Below are positions 1-5,079 of a stretch of 5,079 nucleotides of DNA, piece after piece (position 1 is the first letter of the stretch; each line of letters opens with the position of its first letter). The stretch is from UBA2219 sp964612075. GTDB lineage: Bacteria; Desulfobacterota; Deferrimicrobia; Deferrimicrobiales; Deferrimicrobiaceae. The position numbers and the translations under genes are program-made. The stretch lies in the NCBI GenBank assembly GCA_964612075.1, contig CAZTFC010000101.1:1-5079 (forward strand), given 5' to 3'. Under the pieces are notes generated by a model, which had not been told where the DNA came from, did not search any database, and saw nothing but the letters and a program-made list of their open reading frames with translations.

Positions 1-1294
1 GCGCGCGGCCGGTCAGCTCGGTGTACCGCGACAGGATCCAGAGCGCCTCCCCGTTGGAGTCCCACTCCCCTTCCTGCGAGCGGAAGAAGCCGGTCTTCGT
101 CTGCCGACCCGGGAAGGTGTCCAGGACCTCCTCCGCGCGGTCCGCCATCCCCAGGCACAGGAGCGCGTGGAGGATGAACGTCGCGTCGCGGAACCAGAAT
201 CGCTTGTACGTGTACGGGCCGGGGTACGCCTCGCCTCCCTGGGAATGGAGGACCAGCGAGCGCACCGCGGCGTCGAACAGCATCCGCATCCGCGGTTCCG
301 GCACCCGGAGGACCGCGGCCCCGGATAGCGCCCTCTCCCAGCCGGCGACGGCCCCCGGCCGGGACGTCCCGCGGCTTTTCCTTTCCAGGGGGACGCGCAC
401 GACCGCCTCCCGCTCCCCGCCCGCCGGGATCCCGTACAGCGCCGCCGCCGTGGCCATCCCGACCTTGCAGCGGACACCGTCCCGGGCGTCGTCCTCGAAA
501 AGGCGGGTATGGACGTCCCCCGCGTGGTAGTTCGAGAAGACGCACCGTTCCGGAACGGTGTCGAAGAGGACGGCATGCCGCTTCCCCACCCCCCAGGCGG
601 GTCCCTGAGGATCGAGGTGGATCTCCTCCACGATGCTGACCCCTTCCGGGTTGTAGGGGCGCAGGGAGACCGCCAGGCAGGCGTCCGTTTCGCTTTTCGC
701 CCGGAACGACAGGACGCACTCCGCCGAGCCGCCCCTCTCTTCGACGGTTGCGCGGGTAAAAAGCTCCATGCCTTCCCGCTCTCCGCGGATTCGGGTCGTC
801 ACCGCTACGCCGCCGTCCAGCTCGAGGCGCTGGTCGGCCTCCCTCGCCTTGGACGGGACGAGCCGCCGCCCGTCCCGCGCCACGATCCACCCGTCCAGCG
901 AAAAGCCGTCCCACAGCGGCGTGACGAGCCCCCTCGGGTCCACGATGGGGAGCGCGTCGCAGACCGGCACGCCGATAGCGGTCCAGTTGCGGTTCGTGAG
1001 ATTGATGTGGGTCAGCAGGAAGGAGCGCGGTATGAACGCGTCGTCCGCCGGGTCGTACTGGCGCTCCACCCAGTAGGGCCAGATCCAGTCGAGGTTGTGC
1101 TGGATGGCGCCCGTGTTGAGCAGGCCCCTGGAGTGGAAGAAGAACCCCGCCCGGATCAGTTCCAGGGGGACTTTACCCTCCAGCGGCTGCGCGAACCTCT
1201 CCAGCCGCGAGAGCACCTTGACGGGATCGATCAGACCCCCAGCCCGGGCGGCGCGGCTGACGAGGAGCCTCCAGGGAAACCATCGGAGCCACAT
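1..1294 (-). CDS. Six-hairpin (alpha/alpha-toroid) glycosidase-like protein, N-terminal 431 residues (3' end outside window)
   Basis: The frame is open without a stop from the ATG at 1294 to the left edge. Residues 1-24 are rich in Trp and Arg and do not form a signal peptide. Residues about 95-330 look beta-rich (LTHINLTNRNWTAIGVPVCD at 95-114, LWDGFSLDGWIV at 127-138). From about 335 helices begin, with LFDAAVRSLVLHS (339-351), PGPYTYKRFWFRDATFILHA (358-377) and GFFRSQEGEWDSNGEALWIL (402-421). The W-FRD segment and the repeated helices are typical of the six-hairpin superfamily (glucan-debranching GDE C-domain, GH15, GH63 and relatives), and a beta domain followed by a toroid is the GDE-like order. 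A role in alpha-glucan or other carbohydrate turnover is inferred; substrate and catalytic acids cannot be assigned, partly because the C-terminus is missing. ATG is preferred because a G-rich Shine-Dalgarno stretch directly precedes it. A GTG four codons upstream (1306) has none, and an in-frame TAA lies at 1312-1310. It is probably transcribed separately from recG. Confidence 0.8.
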   Translation of the reverse strand, partial: MWLRWFPWRLLVSRAARAGGLIDPVKVLSRLERFAQPLEGKVPLELIRAGFFFHSRGLLNTGAIQHNLDWIWPYWVERQYDPADDAFIPRSFLLTHINLTNRNWTAIGVPVCDALPIVDPRGLVTPLWDGFSLDGWIVARDGRRLVPSKAREADQRLELDGGVAVTTRIRGEREGMELFTRATVEERGGSAECVLSFRAKSETDACLAVSLRPYNPEGVSIVEEIHLDPQGPAWGVGKRHAVLFDTVPERCVFSNYHAGDVHTRLFEDDARDGVRCKVGMATAAALYGIPAGGEREAVVRVPLERKSRGTSRPGAVAGWERALSGAAVLRVPEPRMRMLFDAAVRSLVLHSQGGEAYPGPYTYKRFWFRDATFILHALLCLGMADRAEEVLDTFPGRQTKTGFFRSQEGEWDSNGEALWILSRYTELTGRA

Positions 1295-1295
1295 G

Positions 1296-1307
1296 CCTTC
1301 CCCCACC
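1296..1307 (-). promoter_or_regulatory. G-rich ribosome binding site that decides the glycosidase-like gene start
   Basis: On the minus strand GGTGGGGGAAGG lies immediately before the ATG at 1294. GGTGG or GGGGG sits at usable spacing and can pair with the 16S anti-Shine-Dalgarno. The alternative GTG start (1306-1304) lies inside this stretch and has only AT-rich, non-G sequence upstream, which argues for the ATG. Confidence 0.55.
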
Positions 1308-1311
1308 GTTT

Positions 1312-1324
1312 ATCCGGTTCGGAT
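1312..1324. repeat. Second 13-nt hyphenated palindrome, in the leader just upstream of the ribosome binding site
   Basis: The plus strand reads ATCCG-GTT-CGGAT, a perfect 5-bp inverted repeat with a 3-nt centre, ending 4 nt before the G-rich ribosome binding site on the minus strand. Its centre is 24 bp from that of the palindrome at 1336-1348, but the arm sequences differ, so the two are not copies of one operator. As RNA it could form a small GC-rich hairpin near the ribosome binding site. Confidence 0.3.
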
Positions 1325-1335
1325 GCCATGTGCCG

Positions 1336-1348
1336 ACAGACGATCTGT
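1336..1348. repeat. 13-nt hyphenated palindrome at the predicted transcription start
   Basis: The plus strand reads ACAGA-CGA-TCTGT, a perfect 5-bp inverted repeat around a 3-nt centre. It overlaps the predicted +1 of the downstream minus-strand gene, a position typical of a repressor operator. Read on the plus strand it is followed by a T-rich run, giving a weak terminator shape, but no plus-strand gene ends here. Short palindromes of this size also arise by chance. Confidence 0.3.
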
Positions 1349-1352
1349 TTTT

Positions 1353-1380
1353 ATTATTATCGCCGGAAAATGTCCGTCAT
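1353..1380 (-). promoter_or_regulatory. Predicted sigma70-type promoter for the glycosidase-like gene
   Basis: On the minus strand a -35-like ATGACG (1380-1375, 4 of 6 matches to TTGACA) is followed after 16 nt by a -10-like AATAAT (1358-1353, 5 of 6 matches to TATAAT). It lies in a short AT-rich island (GATAATAATAAAAA) that stands out sharply from the GC-rich surroundings. Transcription would begin near 1345, giving a leader of about 50 nt. The position between recG and the next gene fits, but the call rests on sequence resemblance only. Confidence 0.45.
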
Positions 1381-1413
1381 GAGCAGGAATGCGTCAGGCT
1401 GCGTCGGCCGGCG

Positions 1414-1434
1414 CGGATACCGAGGGTCGATCCG
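1414..1434 (-). terminator. Bulged hairpin shortly after the recG stop, possible transcript end
   Basis: Starting 7 nt after the recG TAA, the minus strand can form an 8-bp stem, CGGATCGA with TCG-(GT)-ATCCG, carrying a 2-nt bulge and a CCC loop. No U-tract follows, so it is not a classical Rho-independent terminator. It might protect the 3' end of the carB-recG transcript or be incidental. Confidence 0.2.
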
Positions 1435-1441
1435 GGCGATG

Positions 1442-3535
1442 TTAATCCGTGCTCGTTACGGACCTTCTCTCCATAAACCTCCTTATCCCATCATGCGCGG
1501 GGGAGGTCAGCTCCGGGTCCTTCCTCCGCAGCTCCCCGACGATCTCCTTCGCCGTCTGGAGCATCCCCGCGTCGCGGACCAGGTCGGCAAAAACCAGGTC
1601 GGGGATCCCCGACTGCCGCACCCCCGCGAAATCGCCCGGCCCCCGGATCTTCAGGTCCTCCTCGGCGATCTTGAACCCGTCGGTCGTCGCCTCCATCACC
1701 GACAGCCGCGCCTCCGCTTCCTCGCCCTGCGTGTTCCCGACCATCAGGAAGCAGGATGAGGGGCGCGTCCCCCTTCCCACCCTTCCGCGGAGCTGGTGGA
1801 GCTGGGAGAGGCCGAACCGCTCGGCGTGCTCGATGACGATGACCGTCGCCTCCGGGACGTCGACCCCCACCTCGACCACCGTCGTGGAGACCAGGATCTT
1901 CCAACTCCCCTCCTTGAAGGCGCGCATCCCCGCTTCTTTTTCGTCGGGCTTCATCCGGCCGTGCAGCAGCCCCACTTCGACCTCTGGGAACACTTCCCGG
2001 AGCTTGTCCGCCGTCCGCACCGCGTCCCGCAGCGCCAGCTTCTCCGACTCCTCCACCAGCGGCAGGACGATGTAGGACCGGCCGCCCTGCGCGATCTCCT
2101 TCCGGATCGTGTCGAACACCCGCTTCCTACCGCTTTCGGGAACGACGCGCGTCTTGACGGGGATCCGCCCTTTCGGCATCTCGTCGATCACGGAAACGTC
2201 CAGGTCGCCGTACAGCGCGATGGCCAGCGTCCTGGGAATGGGAGTCGCAGTCATTACAAGGAGATGCGGCGATATCTTCGCCTTTTCCCTTAAGGCCGTC
2301 CGCTGCAGCACGCCGAACCGGTGCTGCTCGTCGATGACCCCCAGGGCGAGGTTGCGGAACTCGACGCTTCCCTGGATGAGGGCGTGCGTCCCGACGGCGA
2401 TGTCGGTATCCCCTTCCCGGATCCTGCGGCGGGCCGCCTCCCGCTCCTTCGCCGTCAAAGCCGCCGACAGGAGGTCGACCCGGACGGGAAGCCCTTCCGC
2501 CAGCGAGGCGAACCGCCGGTAATGCTGCTCCGCCAGGATCTCGGTGGGGGCCATCACGGCGACCTGCACGCCGTGCTTCCAGGCGACCATCGCGGCGATC
2601 CAGGCGACGATCGTCTTCCCGCTCCCCACGTCTCCCTGCAGGAGGCGATGCATCGGGTGCGGCTGCCCCATGTCCTTGAGGATCTCGTTGACCACCCGCC
2701 GCTGCGCCCCGGTCAGCTCGAACGGGAGGCGGCGCTTGATCTCGCCGACGATCTCGCGGTCCCACGGGAGCGGCACGGCCGTTTCCCGCTCCATGCCGGC
2801 GCGGCGCCGCTCCAGCGCCCACTGGATGGAGAACAGTTCCCCGAACACGAGCCGCTTCTGCTGCGGGGAGGAGAATTCACGGAAGGCGGCCGCGTCGGCG
2901 TCGTCCTTCGGGAAATGGATCGCCGCCAGCGACTCGCTGAGCGGGGGAACGCCGGCCTTTTCGAGGATCCAGGGGGGGAAGCATTCCGCCTCCTTGTCCG
3001 CGTGGTGGCGGACGACCTCCCACTGGATCTTCCGGAGCACCCGCGGGGGGATCCCCTCGACGTCCGGGTAGACGGGGACGATCCGTCCAGAGTGGATCGG
3101 ATCGGCGGTGTCCTCCGCCGAAAGGATCTCCGGGTGGTGCATTTCGGGCATGAAGCGGAAGAGGCGCACCGCGCCGCACAGCGTCGCCTCCTCGCCGGCC
3201 TTGAAGCGCTGGGCCAGCGACGGCTGGTAGCGGAACCACTTGGCGACGAGGCGCCCGGTGCCGTCGGCGATCACCACCTCGAGCAGCCGCGGCCCCCCGC
3301 GGAAGAAGCCGCGCCCGCGGCCGCTCTCCTGCACGGAGAGCACCCTGCCGCGCACGGGGACGGTCATGCCGGCGGAGAGCTCCCGGATCGGCACGGTCCG
3401 GCGGCGGTCCTGGTACCCTTTCGGGAAGAGATAGAGGGCGTCCTGCGGCGTGCGGATGCCGCGGGCGGCGAGCCGCTCTGCGAGCCGGGGGCCCACCCCT
3501 TTCACGAACTGGATCGGCGGCGGGGGGGCGGCCAC
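1442..3535 (-). CDS. recG: ATP-dependent DNA helicase RecG, complete
   Basis: RecG is a monomeric superfamily 2 double-strand DNA translocase that remodels stalled replication forks, reverses forks and migrates Holliday junctions. The 697 residues match the usual length (E. coli about 693). In order: a helix-hairpin-helix-like VKGVGPRLAERL (11-22); an OB-fold wedge domain at about 55-150; a Q-like LTGAQRRV (274-281); Walker A GDVGSGKT (301-308); MAPTEILAEQHYRRF (328-342); the RecG-type DEQH box (402-405); TATPIPRT (429-436); LLHGRM (523-528); motif V at 550-569; QLRGRVGRG (581-589); and the TRG region ending RGPGDFAGVRQSG (631-643), which couples ATP hydrolysis to translocation. The start is GTG. 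The preceding in-frame codon is the carB stop, so no earlier start is possible, and the next GTGs (codons 11 and 14) would remove the conserved N-terminus. There is no strong Shine-Dalgarno; a weak AGG lies 7 nt upstream, so coupling to carB translation is likely. Confidence 0.97.
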   Translation of the reverse strand: MAAPPPPIQFVKGVGPRLAERLAARGIRTPQDALYLFPKGYQDRRRTVPIRELSAGMTVPVRGRVLSVQESGRGRGFFRGGPRLLEVVIADGTGRLVAKWFRYQPSLAQRFKAGEEATLCGAVRLFRFMPEMHHPEILSAEDTADPIHSGRIVPVYPDVEGIPPRVLRKIQWEVVRHHADKEAECFPPWILEKAGVPPLSESLAAIHFPKDDADAAAFREFSSPQQKRLVFGELFSIQWALERRRAGMERETAVPLPWDREIVGEIKRRLPFELTGAQRRVVNEILKDMGQPHPMHRLLQGDVGSGKTIVAWIAAMVAWKHGVQVAVMAPTEILAEQHYRRFASLAEGLPVRVDLLSAALTAKEREAARRRIREGDTDIAVGTHALIQGSVEFRNLALGVIDEQHRFGVLQRTALREKAKISPHLLVMTATPIPRTLAIALYGDLDVSVIDEMPKGRIPVKTRVVPESGRKRVFDTIRKEIAQGGRSYIVLPLVEESEKLALRDAVRTADKLREVFPEVEVGLLHGRMKPDEKEAGMRAFKEGSWKILVSTTVVEVGVDVPEATVIVIEHAERFGLSQLHQLRGRVGRGTRPSSCFLMVGNTQGEEAEARLSVMEATTDGFKIAEEDLKIRGPGDFAGVRQSGIPDLVFADLVRDAGMLQTAKEIVGELRRKDPELTSPAHDGIRRFMERRSVTSTD

Positions 3536-5079
3536 CTACGGACCTGCCGGTCCTTGCTTCGCCGTCCCGTGGTACTCCTGGAGACTGCGCACGGTCAGCT
3601 CGTCCCGGACGAGATGGGAAACGGCGTGCGCGACGGCCTTCGCGGCGGCCGTTGTCGTGAAGTACGGGACGTTGTAGACCAGCGCCGTCCGCCGGATGTA
3701 GTAGGAGTCTGCCTGCGACTGCGCGCCCAGCGGCGTGTTGATGACCAGGGAGATCTCGCCGTTCTTGATCCGGTCCGCCACGTGCGGGCGCCCTTCCTGG
3801 ATCTTGAGCACCGTCTCCGCCGGGACGCCGTGCCCGCTCAGAAACGCCGCCGTGCCGGTTGTGGCGGCTACGGCGAACCCGAGCCGGTGGAACATTTTGA
3901 CCGCCGGCAGGACCTCCTCCTTCTCCTCGTCCCGGACGCTTACGAACACCCGCCCGGATTTGGGCAGGTTCATCCCGGCCGCGATCTGCGCCTTGGCGAA
4001 GGCGGTGCCGAAGCTCCGGTCGATCCCCATGACCTCGCCGGTGGATTTCATCTCGGGCCCCAGCAGGGTATCGACGTCGGGGAACTTGATGAACGGGAGG
4101 ACCGACTCCTTCACGCAGACGTGCTCCGGGACGACCTCCCGGCAGAAGCCGAGGTCGGCGAGCTTCCGCCCCGCCATCACCTTCGCGGCGAGCTTGGCCA
4201 GCGGGACGCCGATCGCCTTGCTGACGAACGGGACGGTCCGCGAGGCGCGCGGGTTGACCTCGAGGATGTAGATCTCGCCCCGCTGGATGGCGAACTGCAC
4301 GTTCATCAGCCCCACGACCGAAAGCTCCACGGCCATTGCCTTGGTCTGCCTGGCGATCTCGGCCAGGACCTCCTCGGGGATGGACCGCGGCGGCAGGTAG
4401 CATGCGGAGTCGCCCGAGTGGACGCCGGCCTCCTCGATGTGCTCCATGATGGCGCCGACGACCACCGTCTCCCCGTCGGAGATGGCGTCCACGTCGATCT
4501 CGATGGCGTCCTCCAGGAACCGGTCGACCAGCACGGGGCGCGACTCGGAGGCGACGACGGCGTGCGTCATGTACTTGCGCAGCCCTTCCTCGTTGTGGAC
4601 GATCTCCATCGCCCGGCCGCCCAGCACGTACGACGGCCGCAGCAGCACCGGGTAGCCGATCCCCGCGGCGATTTGCACCCCCTCCTCCATGGAGCGGGCG
4701 ATTCCGTTGGGCGGCTGCTTCAAGCCCAGCTTGCGCAGCATTTCCGCGAACCGCTCCCGGTCCTCCGCCCGGTCGATGCTCTCGGCCGGGGTGCCCAGGA
4801 TGCGGACCCCTTCCTTTTCCAGCGGGACGGAAAGCTTGAGCGGCGTCTGCCCGCCGAACTGGACTATGACTCCTTCGGGCTTCTCGTCCTCGACGATCGC
4901 CAGCACGTCCTCCTTCGTCAGCGGCTCGAAGTAGAGCCGGTCGGAGGTGTCGTAATCCGTGGAGACCGTCTCCGGGTTGCAGTTCACCATGATCGTTTCG
5001 TACCCCTCCTCCCGGAGGGCGCTGACGCCGTGCACGCAGCAGTAGTCGAACTCGATCCCCTGCCCGATCCGGTTCGGGC
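3536..5079 (-). CDS. carB: Carbamoyl-phosphate synthase large subunit, C-terminal half (5' end outside window)
   Basis: CarB makes carbamoyl phosphate from bicarbonate, glutamine-derived ammonia and two ATP, feeding cytosolic pyrimidine and arginine synthesis; the small subunit CarA supplies the ammonia. The visible 513 residues begin inside PNRIGQGIEFDYCC, which matches about residue 569 of the roughly 1073-residue E. coli protein, so slightly over half is missing off the right edge. The second ATP-grasp unit follows: VNCNPETVSTDYDTSDRLYF (31-50), VQFGGQTPLKL (72-82), RPSYVLGGRAME (147-158), MEHIEEAGVHSGDSAC (211-226) and EVNPRASRTVPFVSKA (273-288). The MGS-like regulatory domain occupies about 375-490. 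Aligned from memory to E. coli, it keeps ornithine-site residues (E215, D223, E324, T474) and nucleotide-effector residues (K386, T406, T409, K425, N447). No frameshift or internal stop is seen. The TAG stop abuts the recG start. Identification is very secure; regulation by UMP or ornithine is inferred from the residues. Confidence 0.97.
   Translation of the reverse strand, partial: PNRIGQGIEFDYCCVHGVSALREEGYETIMVNCNPETVSTDYDTSDRLYFEPLTKEDVLAIVEDEKPEGVIVQFGGQTPLKLSVPLEKEGVRILGTPAESIDRAEDRERFAEMLRKLGLKQPPNGIARSMEEGVQIAAGIGYPVLLRPSYVLGGRAMEIVHNEEGLRKYMTHAVVASESRPVLVDRFLEDAIEIDVDAISDGETVVVGAIMEHIEEAGVHSGDSACYLPPRSIPEEVLAEIARQTKAMAVELSVVGLMNVQFAIQRGEIYILEVNPRASRTVPFVSKAIGVPLAKLAAKVMAGRKLADLGFCREVVPEHVCVKESVLPFIKFPDVDTLLGPEMKSTGEVMGIDRSFGTAFAKAQIAAGMNLPKSGRVFVSVRDEEKEEVLPAVKMFHRLGFAVAATTGTAAFLSGHGVPAETVLKIQEGRPHVADRIKNGEISLVINTPLGAQSQADSYYIRRTALVYNVPYFTTTAAAKAVAHAVSHLVRDELTVRSLQEYHGTAKQGPAGP
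3540..3553 (-). other. Small hairpin spanning the end of carB, just before the recG start
   Basis: In the minus-strand mRNA GGACC-GGCA-GGTCC forms a perfect 5-bp stem with a 4-nt loop within the last carB codons, ending 4 nt before the recG GTG codon and its preceding stop. It would enclose the weak AGG that is the only near-spaced Shine-Dalgarno candidate for recG. Ribosomes finishing carB would open it, which fits translational coupling. Confidence 0.3.

Noticed and set aside
13..576. A 187-codon minus-strand open frame at the left end
   Set aside because: It is a Ser/Arg-rich frame inside the glycosidase-like gene, whose own frame carries the recognisable W-FRD and GEWDSNGEALW segments.
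1336..1360. Hairpin plus T-rich run read as a plus-strand Rho-independent terminator
   Set aside because: The stem is only 5 bp and AT-rich, and there is no plus-strand gene ending upstream. The T run is better explained as the -10 region of the minus-strand promoter.
509..1759. A 416-codon open frame on the plus strand across the glycosidase-like gene, the gap and the end of recG
   Set aside because: It is antisense to two well-supported genes, has Pro/Arg/Asp-rich composition typical of GC-rich shadow frames, no recognisable domain and no ribosome binding site that stands out.
2877..4403. A 508-codon minus-strand open frame overlapping carB and recG in another frame
   Set aside because: Its sequence is Arg/Gly/Pro/Ala-rich with no family features, and it overlaps conserved CarB and RecG motifs, so it is a shadow of GC-rich codons.
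1..5079. CRISPR array, tRNA, rRNA, insertion sequence or phage genes
   Set aside because: No regularly spaced repeats, no cloverleaf or rRNA segments, and no transposase or phage protein motifs were seen on either strand.

Overview
The window is GC-rich and densely coding. Every supported gene lies on the minus strand, so transcription runs from right to left. The order is carB (3' half, entering from the right edge), recG (complete), a 147-nt gap, then the 5' part of a six-hairpin glycosidase-like gene that leaves by the left edge. The RecG and CarB sequences, the very high GC at third codon positions and the lack of any phage or transposon sequence suggest a bacterial chromosome. The proteins look most like those of high-GC Desulfobacterota (Geobacter-like or Deferrimicrobium-like 'Deltaproteobacteria'). 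That placement is an impression from memory and is low confidence.

Right (5079-3536): the C-terminal half of the large subunit of carbamoyl-phosphate synthetase. It holds the second ATP-grasp unit, which phosphorylates carbamate, and the C-terminal MGS-like allosteric domain. The residues known to bind ornithine and UMP/IMP in the E. coli enzyme appear to be kept.

Middle (3535-1442): a full-length 697-residue RecG branch-migration helicase with all its motifs intact. Its GTG start follows the carB stop directly (TAG|GTG, no gap) and lies in the same reading frame, so the two genes are very probably co-transcribed and translationally coupled.

Gap (1441-1295): a bulged hairpin just after recG, then an AT-rich island with a reasonable sigma70-like promoter, two 13-nt hyphenated palindromes in the predicted leader, and a G-rich Shine-Dalgarno stretch. 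This suggests that the next gene has its own promoter.

Left (1294-1): the first 431 residues of a protein with a long non-helical N-terminal region followed by the start of an (alpha/alpha)6 toroid, of the kind found in glucan-debranching and GH15-like enzymes. Its exact activity is not known.

Nothing here makes a clear new system. The points most worth a second look are the in-frame amber junction between carB and recG, the palindromes in the leader of the glycosidase-like gene, and that gene itself.
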